This document shows positions 9,247 to 17,634 of a stretch of 64,000 nt of DNA, in pieces. The translations under genes were made by a program, and so were the position numbers. The DNA is taken from the NCBI RefSeq assembly GCF_004349355.1, contig NZ_SMFK01000010.1, positions 62,301 through 126,300 on the forward strand, written 5' to 3'. This stretch comes from Flavobacterium cellulosilyticum. GTDB taxonomy: Bacteria; Bacteroidota; Bacteroidia; Flavobacteriales; Flavobacteriaceae. The notes beneath the pieces are model-generated. The model was not told where the DNA came from. It saw only the letters and a program-made list of their open reading frames with translations, and made no database searches. Every line of letters starts with the position of its first letter. The stretch's first letter is position 1.

Positions 9247-11007
9247 ATGAAAAGACATCTTTATATATTCCTTTTTTTTCTTTCACTTTCCTCTTTTGGT
9301 CAGGGTTTTTTACATAGAAATGGACAAAAAATAGTGAATGGAAGCGGGTATAATGTTATTCTAAGAGGGTTAGGATTAGGTGGGTGGATGATTCAAGAAG
9401 GCTATATGCTAAAAACTGCCGATTCAACAAACATTGGACCACAGCATGTAATCAAACAAAAAATAACAGAATTAATTGGAGCCAAAAACACCGAAGAATT
9501 CTACAACGCTTATAAATCAAATGGAATAACGAAAAAAGATATTGACTCTCTAGCCGCTTGGGGATTTAATTCCATTCGATTACCAATGCATTTTAATCTC
9601 TACACTTTGCCCATCGAACTAGAGAAGGATTTAAGTCAAAACACTTGGCTAGAAGAGGGATTCAAAATGACAGATGATTTATTGAATTGGTGCGCTGCAA
9701 ATAAAATATATTTAATTTTAGACTTGCACGGAGCTCCAGGAGGTCAAGGACGCGACGCCAATATATCGGATTATGACCCTTTAAAACCTTCCCTATGGGA
9801 AAGTACTGCCAATCAGGATAAAATGGTAGCACTGTGGGTAAAAATTGCATTGCGTTATAAAGACAGCCCTTGGATTGGAGGGTATGACATCATCAATGAA
9901 CCCAACTGGAACTTTGATGGGAAAAATAAAAATGGTTGTGATGAAACTTCAAATGCCCCTTTGTGGGAGTTGCAAACTCGAATTACAAAAGCCATTCGAG
10001 AAGTTGATGCGAATCATTTAATTTTTATTGAAGGAAATTGCTGGGGTAACAACTATAACGGAATGCCACCACTTTGGGATGAAAATATAGCCTTGAGTTT
10101 TCATAAATATTGGAATCCAAATAACACAGAATCCATACAGAAATTCATGGATATGAGAACCCAATACAATGTGCCAATTTGGTTGGGAGAAACAGGAGAG
10201 AACTCAAATGTATGGTTTAAGGACGTAATATCATTAGCCGAATCCAATAACATTGGTTGGGCATTTTGGCCAATGAAAAAAATCGATAATATTGCTGGAA
10301 TAACGTCAGTTGCAACAACACCCGAATACGAAAAACTACTTCAATATTGGAAAAAAGGAGGGGAGAAACCTAGCTCGGATTTCGCAAAAGCAGCCTTAAC
10401 GCAAATAGCAGAAAATTACAAATTAGAAAATGTTACCATAAAACGGGATGTAATTGATGCTATGTTTAGACAAGTTCAAACTACTGAAACCAAAATGTAT
10501 AAAAAACATTCATTGCCCGGAATTATTTTTGCTACCGAATATGATTTAGGTCAAAATGGTTACGCTTATTTTGATAATGTGGTTGCGAATTATAATGGAA
10601 CGGCATTTACTAAATGGAACAAAGGCGCTGCTATGCGAAATGATGGAGTTGATATTAAATCGTGTAATGATACCATTACCAATGGGTTTAATGTCTGTTT
10701 TATAGATGACAATGAATGGCTGCAATTTACTATTGATTTAAATTCTGATAACGAATTTGATGTCGATATAAGGTATTCAAATGCAGTTGCTGGAGGTAAA
10801 TTGTATTTGGAAGATGAAAACGGAAAAATTTCAAAAACTATTTCGATTCCTTTTTCGGCTGATGCAATAGTATGGAAAACTGTAACTTTAAAAAATGTGG
10901 CTTTAAAACAAGGAATTAATAAAGTGAAGGTTCATTTCAAAAAAGGGAATTTTGATTTAAATTATTTGGAATTCAAGAATGCGCAGGTAAAAGGACCGAA
11001 AAAATAG
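9247..11007 (+). CDS. GH5 family beta-glucanase with C-terminal CBM6-like module
   Basis: 586 residues with an N-terminal signal peptide (FLSLSSFGQG). The GH5 (beta/alpha)8 domain spans about 25-375: RGLGLGGWM, the FNSIRLPMHF strand, LILDLHGAPGGQG, acid/base Glu218 (IINEPNW) and nucleophile Glu315 (LGETGEN), plus the AFWPMKK end. Residues about 440-580 form a beta-sandwich with YDLGQNGYAYFD and NEWLQFTIDL, characteristic of CBM6, which often binds beta-1,3-glucan. The GH5 subfamily cannot be fixed by eye; exo- or endo-acting beta-1,3- or 1,6-glucanase activity is likely from context. It is between GH30 and GH3 on the same strand. Confidence 0.88.
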   Translation: MKRHLYIFLFFLSLSSFGQGFLHRNGQKIVNGSGYNVILRGLGLGGWMIQEGYMLKTADSTNIGPQHVIKQKITELIGAKNTEEFYNAYKSNGITKKDIDSLAAWGFNSIRLPMHFNLYTLPIELEKDLSQNTWLEEGFKMTDDLLNWCAANKIYLILDLHGAPGGQGRDANISDYDPLKPSLWESTANQDKMVALWVKIALRYKDSPWIGGYDIINEPNWNFDGKNKNGCDETSNAPLWELQTRITKAIREVDANHLIFIEGNCWGNNYNGMPPLWDENIALSFHKYWNPNNTESIQKFMDMRTQYNVPIWLGETGENSNVWFKDVISLAESNNIGWAFWPMKKIDNIAGITSVATTPEYEKLLQYWKKGGEKPSSDFAKAALTQIAENYKLENVTIKRDVIDAMFRQVQTTETKMYKKHSLPGIIFATEYDLGQNGYAYFDNVVANYNGTAFTKWNKGAAMRNDGVDIKSCNDTITNGFNVCFIDDNEWLQFTIDLNSDNEFDVDIRYSNAVAGGKLYLEDENGKISKTISIPFSADAIVWKTVTLKNVALKQGINKVKVHFKKGNFDLNYLEFKNAQVKGPKK

Positions 11008-11060
11008 ATAATTGATTTGTAAGAGTATAATTAGACAATAAGAAACTACACCTAACACAT

Positions 11061-13289
11061 ATGAAAAAAATAGTAACTACAACACTTTTATTAACATTCT
11101 TTTTTGCCTTTTCACAACAAAAAACAATAGATCAAAAAGTGGATGCTTTACTAAAGCTAATGACACTTGAAGAAAAAATAGGACAACTTAATCAATACAA
11201 TGATGACTTGAAAGCTACTGGTCCAATAACGGTTGACAATGACAAAGCCAGTCAAATCCGTAAGGGACAAGTGGGTTCATTGTTGAATTGTCTTGGAACA
11301 GAACGTACAAGGAGTTGGCAAAATATCGCCATGGAATCTCGTTTAAAAATCCCGTTGTTATTTGGTCAAGACGTAATTCATGGTTTTAAAACAACATTTC
11401 CCATACCGCTGGGAGAAGCTGCAAGTTGGGATTTGGCAGCCATAGAACAAAGCGCAAGAATTGCCGCTATCGAAGCTTCGGCTTCTGGAATTCATTGGAC
11501 ATTTGCGCCTATGGTTGATATTTCCCGTGATCCTCGTTGGGGACGCGTAATGGAAGGAGCTGGTGAAGATCCGTATTTAGGTTCTAAAATCGCTTATGCA
11601 AGAGTAAAAGGTTTTCAAGGAAATAAATTGGGAGAAACCGATGCTGTTATGGCTTGCGTCAAACATTTTGCAGCTTATGGTGCAGCTGTTGGAGGAAGGG
11701 ATTACAATTCGGTAGACATGAGCGAAAGGATGCTTTGGGAAGTTTATCTTCCTCCGTTCAAAGCCGCTCTTGATGCGGGTGCTGCTACTTTTATGAATTC
11801 TTTTAATGACTTGAATGGAATTCCTGCCACAGGAAATAAATATTTACAAAGGGACATTTTAAAAGGGAAATGGGGTTTTAAAGGATTTGTGGTTTCGGAT
11901 TGGGGTTCCATTGGCGAAATGCAAAATCACGGTTATGCAAAAGACGGAAAAGAAGCAGCATATCTTGCTATCACTGCCGGAAGCGACATGGATATGGAAA
12001 GCAGATGCTACAAAAATAATTTGGAAGCTTTATTAAAAGAAAAAAGGATAGACATAAAATTAGTTGATGATGCTGTTAAAAGAATTTTGCGAAAGAAATT
12101 TGAGTTAGGATTATTTGATGATCCTTACCGTTTTTGCAATCCAGAACGAGAAAAAGCGGCGCTAAATAATCCTGAACATACAAAAGCAGCAAGAGAAATA
12201 GGAGCGAAAAGCATCGTTTTATTAAAAAACGAAAACAATTTATTACCTCTTTCAAAGAATATTAAAAGGATAGCTTTTATTGGACCTTTGGTTAAAGAAT
12301 ACAAACAAAATATGGGTTTTTGGGATGTAGATTTACCTGGAGTTGATTATGATAAATTGGTGGTTTCACAATGGGATGGTTTACAAAATAAAATAGGAAA
12401 AGACACTAAATTACTTTATGCTAAAGGTTGTGAAATCGAAGGTGATAATAAAGAGGGTTTTGCTGAAGCCATAGAAATGGCCAAACAAGCCGATGTTGTA
12501 ATTATGAGTATTGGAGAAAAAAGAGACATGAGTGGGGAGGCTAAAAGTCGAAGTGATATACATATTCCAGGTGTTCAGGAAGAATTAGTAAAAGCCATTC
12601 AAGCCACGGGGAAACCAGTAGTTGTTTTGATCAACACGGGACGACCACTGATTTTTAATTATACTGCGGATAATGTGCCTGCTATACTTTATACATGGTG
12701 GTTGGGAACCGAAGCAGGAAACTCAATCGCCGATGTTTTATTTGGTGATGTGAATCCAAGTGCAAAATTACCAATGACTTTCCCTAGGGAAGTAGGTCAA
12801 ATCCCAATTTATTATAATCATTTCAATACAGGAAGGCCGGCGAAAAACGATATGGATTTAAATTATACTTCTTCATATATTGATTTGTCAAATAGTCCGA
12901 AATTCCCTTTTGGTTATGGATTAAGTTACACATCTTTTAACTATTCCGATTTGAAATTATCTAAAAAGAAGATGAAAAATAATGAGACCATGGAAGTTAG
13001 GGTAAATATTACCAATACAGGAAAGTATTCCGGTGACGAAGTGGTACAATTGTATTTGCGAGATAAAGTTGGATCTGTAGTTAGACCCATAAAAGAATTA
13101 AAAGGCTTCGAAAAAATTAAACTAAATGTAGGGGAAACAAAAACAGTGAAATTTGTGATTGACAACCAAAAATTATCTTTTTACAATGATAAATTAGAAT
13201 TCATTTCAGAACCGGGAGATTTTGATTTGATGATTGGTTCTTCTTCTGAAGATATTCGTTTGAACGACAGCTTCGAATTAGTAAATTAA
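11061..13289 (+). CDS. bglX: GH3 beta-glucosidase (BglX type)
   Basis: 742 residues with a signal peptide (FFFAFSQ). Domain order is the standard BglX one: (beta/alpha)8 domain to about 350 with KHFAAYG and nucleophile Asp280 in FVVSDWGS, an alpha/beta sandwich (about 375-590, SIVLLKNENNLLPL, MSIGEKRDMSGEAKSR) and a C-terminal fibronectin III-like domain (about 650-742, VVQLYLRDKVGS). It would release glucose from beta-gluco-oligosaccharides in the periplasm, the final step of the pathway laid out by GH16, GH30 and GH5. It is the last enzyme of the glucan block; about 400 non-coding bases follow. Confidence 0.94.
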   Translation: MKKIVTTTLLLTFFFAFSQQKTIDQKVDALLKLMTLEEKIGQLNQYNDDLKATGPITVDNDKASQIRKGQVGSLLNCLGTERTRSWQNIAMESRLKIPLLFGQDVIHGFKTTFPIPLGEAASWDLAAIEQSARIAAIEASASGIHWTFAPMVDISRDPRWGRVMEGAGEDPYLGSKIAYARVKGFQGNKLGETDAVMACVKHFAAYGAAVGGRDYNSVDMSERMLWEVYLPPFKAALDAGAATFMNSFNDLNGIPATGNKYLQRDILKGKWGFKGFVVSDWGSIGEMQNHGYAKDGKEAAYLAITAGSDMDMESRCYKNNLEALLKEKRIDIKLVDDAVKRILRKKFELGLFDDPYRFCNPEREKAALNNPEHTKAAREIGAKSIVLLKNENNLLPLSKNIKRIAFIGPLVKEYKQNMGFWDVDLPGVDYDKLVVSQWDGLQNKIGKDTKLLYAKGCEIEGDNKEGFAEAIEMAKQADVVIMSIGEKRDMSGEAKSRSDIHIPGVQEELVKAIQATGKPVVVLINTGRPLIFNYTADNVPAILYTWWLGTEAGNSIADVLFGDVNPSAKLPMTFPREVGQIPIYYNHFNTGRPAKNDMDLNYTSSYIDLSNSPKFPFGYGLSYTSFNYSDLKLSKKKMKNNETMEVRVNITNTGKYSGDEVVQLYLRDKVGSVVRPIKELKGFEKIKLNVGETKTVKFVIDNQKLSFYNDKLEFISEPGDFDLMIGSSSEDIRLNDSFELVN

Positions 13290-13685
13290 CTTTTTTGGAT
13301 AAATAGTTACAATTGCTATGGAAAGAATAAGAACATCCTGCTTTTTGCAATAAACTATTTATGAGTATAGGAATATAAAATAGTCCATTTGCCTCGAATT
13401 TTCACTGTTTTTATATTGAATTCCAGAAAATATGATTTCAAGAGATCAATCTGGATCTCCCACCCTGAGTGTGTTTATGGTTTTTTAAGTAAATTTGAAA
13501 TATGCCTATTTTGAATTTTTAGATAACATTTTATTAGTAATATTCCCGTTTTTTTTGTTTTTTTACTAGCACTAATTGCTAATGTTTTTAATCGAGTTAC
13601 AACCTTCTATAGAAGAAAGCATTTTCTGTTTTAAAAGATTTTACGAAAAAAATAAAGGTGGATAGTTAATTTAATCAATATAAAA
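13290..13685. other. Intergenic region, 396 bp
   Basis: AT-rich spacer after the GH3 gene. A small hairpin (GAGATC at 13442-13447 with GATCTC at 13454-13459) and several T tracts near 13550-13563 are the only structures seen. I find no coding frame, no clear TAnnTTTG element and no repeat. Confidence 0.5.
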
Positions 13686-14348
13686 ATGAACATTAAAGTT
13701 AGAATACTGTTTTTGTTGTTATTGTTTTCATTTGTTGGATGCAAAGTAAAGGATAAGCCATATTGGGAGGATATTCAGAAATTCAAAACAATTGATCAGC
13801 AAAATAGTCCAATCCAACAAAGAATTTTGTTTATAGGGAGTTCCTCTTTTACTTATTGGAAAGATGTTCAAGAATATTTCCCTAATCATTCCATAACAAA
13901 TAGGGCTTTCGGAGGTTCAACCTTGTTGAATTTAATTGAATATAAGAATGACATTTTAAATCCATATCATCCCAAACAAATAGTAATCTATTGTGGGGAA
14001 AATGACATTGCTAATGACGATAAAGTTACAGGGGAAACTGTATATAATAGGTTTCTGGTGCTTTTTGAAATAATTAAACATAAATATCCAGATGTATTTG
14101 TTGCTTATGTTTCCATGAAACCAAGCCCATCCCGTTGGCATTTGAAAGATAAGATGATGGATGGGAATCGCAGAATCGAGACATTTTTAAAAAGCGAAAA
14201 GAATACTGTTTTTATCAATATCTGGGATAAAATGTTGGATGAAAAAGGAAAGCCTATGGGCATTATTTTTTTAAAAGACAGCTTGCATATGAATCCAAAA
14301 GGGTATGAAATTTGGAAAAAAGAAATAGCCCCAAATTTGAAATTTTAA
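13686..14348 (+). CDS. SGNH/GDSL-family hydrolase lipoprotein
   Basis: 220 residues with an SPII signal (FSFVGC, Cys19). The SGNH blocks are present: block I FIGSSSF (Ser53 likely nucleophile), block II Gly in NRAFGGS, block III Asn106 in GENDIA, and block V Asp198-x-x-His201 (DSLHM). The family includes esterases that remove acetyl or acyl groups from glycans and lipids; it resembles the PAF-acetylhydrolase-like group. It lies 396 bases after the GH3 gene and may act on decorated glucan, but it could equally be independent of the locus. The gene has its own upstream spacer and no obvious terminator. Confidence 0.85.
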   Translation: MNIKVRILFLLLLFSFVGCKVKDKPYWEDIQKFKTIDQQNSPIQQRILFIGSSSFTYWKDVQEYFPNHSITNRAFGGSTLLNLIEYKNDILNPYHPKQIVIYCGENDIANDDKVTGETVYNRFLVLFEIIKHKYPDVFVAYVSMKPSPSRWHLKDKMMDGNRRIETFLKSEKNTVFINIWDKMLDEKGKPMGIIFLKDSLHMNPKGYEIWKKEIAPNLKF

Positions 14349-14500
14349 ATAATTAAAATTTGTAAAACTAGCATTTGAATTTGTTCCTTTGTTTGCTGTA
14401 AGAGTTTTGGGATAGTATTATTTATTAAAGTAAGTTTCAGATCACTATTTTTAGCTTTGCTAATAATTTTTATTTAGGATCTTTAAACAAATCAACTCTA

Positions 14501-15079
14501 CTATTTCAGAACATAATTGGCAGAAAAAGTCACAATTCCCATCCATCCTTCACCCACTTTCTCGCCGTAAGTTATTACGTTTATTGCACTACCAAAACCT
14601 ATTGAAGCCACTACATTCCATTTACTGGAGATAGGATATTGATAACCTGCATTTGCCCAAGGTTGCAACACTAAATTGTATGTTGTTCCTGTTGTTGGGT
14701 TTGAAGTTTGTAAACCATATTTCCATTTTGTCCACATATTCCAAGTATCTAAAGTTAGTCCTACAAAAGGTTGCCCTATTCCCCAAGTTGAAAAATATTT
14801 AACCACTCGAACACTTCCACCAAATCCTTTTGCTACTTCATTATCATTTTATCCTCTAAAATCCTGTCGGTTGGCAAAATTCCCACCCACACGAAATCGT
14901 AGTGCGCAATCTTCTTTCAGGAACACATTGGACGTTATCATTGGCATAAAACCAACTGGTTACCATTGTAATTCTGTACCAATTTCTATTTTTTTGTTGG
15001 TTTTAATTTCATCAGACTGTGAGTAAGAATACATTGAAATAAGTAATAATCCAACAAAAATCAGTTGGTTGTGTTTCAT
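14501..15079 (-). pseudogene. Broken outer-membrane beta-barrel-like gene with two in-frame TAA stops
   Basis: Reading the minus strand from an ATG at 15079 gives a signal peptide (MKHNQLIFVGLLLISMYSYS) followed by beta-strand-rich sequence through to a TAG at 14501. The single frame is interrupted twice by TAA, at 14962-14960 (after ELQW) and at 14851-14849 (after DFRG). The sequence keeps its character on both sides with no shift of frame, so two point changes are enough to explain the damage. The remaining parts look like a small outer-membrane barrel (GIGQPFVGLTLDTWNMW, VVASIGFGSAINV). Function is unknown. It lies between the glucan locus and the arsenosugar cluster. Confidence 0.7.
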
Positions 15080-15272
15080 TGTGTTTCTATTTAAATTTAT
15101 AAATGAAAGACACTTTCTTAGCCAAGAAAAAATCTGCCTCTCATCATAACAAAAACAGATTCAAAATTATTATTATTTATTGTTTAAGAAGCAATTTTCT
15201 TACCAAAATTGACCAAAATATGGGGTTCTATAAATCCTACTTGCGTGGCTACTTGTTTCCCTGTTTAAAAAT

Positions 15273-15698
15273 TTATACTAATGTTGGCTCGTTTAAAACG
15301 CTTGCTTTTTCAATATTCCATTCGCCTTCAATCATTCTGTGTACAAAACAGGCATCTGCTTGGTTGAGTAATTCGGTTCTTTGTTCTTCAGTAATATCGC
15401 CTTCAATAGCGATTGTCACATTAACTGTTGTTGAAAGTTTTCCGTTTTCACCACGTTTCACTACTTGACCTAATTCGGCTTCTACGTTTCCAATTTCCCA
15501 ACCGTTTTTGCGTGCAATAAAACGTACGGTTGCCACTTTACACATTCCAATACTTGATAAAATTAAGTCTTCGGGTGAAAATCCTAAATCAGTTCCTTTG
15601 CTTGCTATAGGTTCGTCTCCAATAATGCTGTGTCTTCCGTTGCTGATAATGGTTTGGTATCCTGTTGGTAGATTTTTGAGTTTAATGTTTGTAGCCAT
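15273..15698 (-). CDS. OsmC/Ohr family thiol peroxidase-like protein
   Basis: 141 residues, usual OsmC size, no signal peptide, so cytoplasmic. The two family cysteines are present: Cys53 in SSIGMCKVATVRFIA and Cys117 in QADACFVHRMI. OsmC/Ohr proteins reduce organic hydroperoxides with a Cys pair. It is transcribed away from the arsenosugar operon at 16072 and carries its own copy of the shared ECF-type promoter (15743-15771), which places it in the same regulon. This suggests protection from oxidative stress, or thiol chemistry, during arsenic metabolism; that is inference. Confidence 0.88.
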   Translation of the reverse strand: MATNIKLKNLPTGYQTIISNGRHSIIGDEPIASKGTDLGFSPEDLILSSIGMCKVATVRFIARKNGWEIGNVEAELGQVVKRGENGKLSTTVNVTIAIEGDITEEQRTELLNQADACFVHRMIEGEWNIEKASVLNEPTLV

Positions 15699-15742
15699 AA
15701 TAGATCGCTGTTTATTGTGTTTAAATTATTTTTATATTGATA

Positions 15743-15771
15743 TAGTCGAAGTAAAATGGATTTCCTGACAA
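15743..15771 (-). promoter_or_regulatory. ECF-type promoter of the osmC-like gene (arsenosugar regulon motif)
   Basis: On the minus strand TTGTCAGG (15771-15764), 15-nt spacer, CGACTA (15748-15743), 45 bases before the start at 15698. The same two elements with the same spacing occur at six further places in the cluster. The form (TGTCA-type -35, CGTC-type -10) is that of an ECF sigma promoter. Confidence 0.75.
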
Positions 15772-15831
15772 AAAGAATGCGATTTTTACTTTTTAGGTTC
15801 TACAGTTCAAATTGTTAAAGATTTTTTTTTA

Positions 15832-15923
15832 AAACCATTAAGCAAATCAAGTTTTATTAAGGAATCATTTAAAACTTAATTTTCTTATCCCGAAGCTTCG
15901 GGACTTAAATACCTTAATGGTTT
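15832..15923. repeat. Nested inverted repeat in the 373-bp gap between osmC-like gene and arsenosugar operon
   Basis: Outer arms AAACCATTAAG (15832-15842) and CTTAATGGTTT (15913-15923) are perfect inverted copies. Inside, TCCCGAAGCTTCGGGA (15888-15903) is a perfect 16-bp palindrome. A related short palindrome, GTCCCGAAGGGAC, lies at 19861-19873. The structure resembles a small interspersed element or a degraded MITE-like unit; its copy number in the genome is unknown. The rest of the gap (15699-16071) holds only the two divergent ECF-type promoters. Confidence 0.6.
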
Positions 15924-16008
15924 AATTTCTTTTTTAAAATTGTTTTTGATTTTCTAATTTCATACAAATACTATAAAGAATCACCTTTTATAAAAAATCA
16001 AAAATTAA

Positions 16009-16037
16009 TTGTCAGGATGGTTTAATTGCTCCGTCTA
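16009..16037 (+). promoter_or_regulatory. ECF-type promoter of the arsenosugar core operon
   Basis: TTGTCAGG (16009-16016), 15-nt spacer, CGTCTA (16032-16037), with the first start codon at 16072. Same layout as the sites at 15743, 22163, 22757, 31198, 33643 and 36484. It should drive the AhpD-like gene, arsS and perhaps the nucleoside phosphorylase and arsM. Confidence 0.78.
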
Positions 16038-16071
16038 AAAGATAGTTGTAGCTTTATAAAAAAAACAATCC

Positions 16072-16407
16072 ATGGAAAAAACATATTATGACCCAGCAGA
16101 CCTTAAAAAATTTGGAAAAATAACTGATTGGAATAAAGAATTAGGGGATACATTTTTTGAATATTACGGAAAAGTTTTCGAAGAAGGAAGTTTGACTGCT
16201 CGCGAAAAATCATTGATTGCCTTAGCAGTTTCCCACACAATTCAATGTCCGTATTGCATAGATGCTTATACTGGCGATGGCTTGAAGCGTGGTATTACCA
16301 AAGAAGAAATGATGGAAGCCGTTCACGTAGCAGCAGCCATTCGAAGTGGTGCAACACTTGTACACGGAGTTCAAATGATGAACAAATACGACAAATTATC
16401 AATGTAG
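16072..16407 (+). CDS. Arsenosugar biosynthesis-associated peroxidase-like (AhpD/CMD family) protein
   Basis: 111 residues, one carboxymuconolactone-decarboxylase/AhpD-fold domain. The redox motif is QCPYCIDAY with Cys59 and Cys62, and HVAAAIRSGATLVHG is the following helix of the family. This is the protein regularly found directly before arsS in arsenosugar gene sets (the alkylhydroperoxidase-like member of the rSAM/selenodomain group). It may act as a thiol-disulfide or peroxidase partner; its reaction is not known to me. It is the first gene after the ECF-type promoter at 16009, with arsS starting 13 bases after its stop. Confidence 0.9.
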   Translation: MEKTYYDPADLKKFGKITDWNKELGDTFFEYYGKVFEEGSLTAREKSLIALAVSHTIQCPYCIDAYTGDGLKRGITKEEMMEAVHVAAAIRSGATLVHGVQMMNKYDKLSM

Positions 16408-16420
16408 TTTAAAATAAATT

Positions 16421-17476
16421 ATGCTTTTAAAATCTTTACACGCACAACACAGCGCACTTTCTAAAACAGAGCGACAATTGGAAATTCTGTCCAACGGAAT
16501 TTTCAAAGATGGTTATCTGCCCACTTTTGCCGACAAAATAAAATCGGTTGGTCAGTTTCCACTGCGTCCTAAAAAAATTGAAATTCTGCAACTCAACGTA
16601 GGGTATATGTGCAACCAAGTTTGTGCGCATTGCCACGTGGATGCTGGACCAGACCGTAAAGAAATTATGACTGTCGAGACAATGCAACATTGTCTTGACG
16701 TCATTAAAAACACAGGGGTACATACACTTGATTTGACGGGTGGCGCTCCCGAAATGAATCCTAATTTTCGTTGGTTTGTTGAAGAAGCATCCAAATTGGG
16801 AGTTCAAGATTTTATTGTCCGCTCCAATTTGACCATTATTTTAGCCAATAAAAAATACCACGATTTACCAGCGTTTTTTGCCAAACATAATATCCACGTT
16901 ATTTCGTCTTTGCCTTATTATAAAAGAGAAAAAACAGACAAACAACGAGGCGATGGTGTTTTTGATAAATCTATCAAGGCATTGCAAATGCTAAACGAAG
17001 TGGGTTATGGAATGCCAAATAGTAACTTGAAACTCGACTTGGTTTACAATCCATCAGGTGCATTTTTACCAACGGATCAAAAAGCATTGGAACACGATTT
17101 TAAAATTGCTTTAAAAGAAGATTTCAATATTGATTTTCACAATTTATTTGCCATTACCAATTTACCCATCAGTCGATTTTTAGATTATTTGATCAATTCG
17201 GATAATTACGAAGACTATATGTATTCGCTAGTCGAAGCCTTCAACCCGAAGGCGGTCGACAATGTCATGTGTACCAATACCATTTCTGTGAGTTACGATG
17301 GCTGGTTGTACGATTGCGATTTTAATCAAATGTTGGGATTAAAAGTGGCCGTATCTGATAATCATATTTCTAAATTCAATGAAGAAATTTTGTCCAATAG
17401 AAACATTTTAATCTCTCAACATTGCTACGGTTGCACAGCTGGAGCAGGAAGTAGTTGCCAAGGTACAGTAGCTTAA
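16421..17476 (+). CDS. arsS: Arsenosugar biosynthesis radical SAM protein ArsS
   Basis: 351 residues. The radical SAM cluster motif CxxxCxxC is MCNQVCAHC, with Cys64, Cys68 and Cys71; LDLTGGAPEMNP is the SAM-binding GGE-like region. The C-terminal part has further Cys residues (YDCDFNQMLG and HCYGCTAGAGSSCQG) typical of this family. ArsS is known to transfer the 5'-deoxyadenosyl group of SAM to dimethylarsinous acid, giving 5'-deoxy-5'-dimethylarsinoyl-adenosine. It lies between the AhpD-like gene and, after a repeat, the nucleoside phosphorylase and arsM. Family identification is strong. Confidence 0.94.
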   Translation: MLLKSLHAQHSALSKTERQLEILSNGIFKDGYLPTFADKIKSVGQFPLRPKKIEILQLNVGYMCNQVCAHCHVDAGPDRKEIMTVETMQHCLDVIKNTGVHTLDLTGGAPEMNPNFRWFVEEASKLGVQDFIVRSNLTIILANKKYHDLPAFFAKHNIHVISSLPYYKREKTDKQRGDGVFDKSIKALQMLNEVGYGMPNSNLKLDLVYNPSGAFLPTDQKALEHDFKIALKEDFNIDFHNLFAITNLPISRFLDYLINSDNYEDYMYSLVEAFNPKAVDNVMCTNTISVSYDGWLYDCDFNQMLGLKVAVSDNHISKFNEEILSNRNILISQHCYGCTAGAGSSCQGTVA

Positions 17477-17634
17477 ATAATAATTTGGGCGTTCCCCAAG
17501 GGTCGGGCTTTTCGTTGCAATCTTTTTTGAGAAGAAAAATCTCAAAAAAGGATTTTCACTTCAAACGAAGTTCACTGAACTCCTATTTAAATAAATGTTT
17601 AGTGAAGTAATCCCTAACGCAAAAAAAAATAAAA
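17477..17634. repeat. Interspersed-repeat remnant with perfect hairpin between arsS and the nucleoside phosphorylase gene
   Basis: The gap starts with a GC-rich stretch (GGGCGTTCCCCAAGGGTCGG at 17487-17506, followed by GCTTTTCGTTGC) that looks like an interspersed intergenic repeat I recall from Flavobacteriaceae genomes. It continues into a perfect 11-bp hairpin, CTTTTTTGAGA (17522-17532) with TCTCAAAAAAG (17540-17550). Insertion of this element may have split an originally tighter arsS-phosphorylase-arsM operon. The hairpin could also attenuate transcription. Confidence 0.55.
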
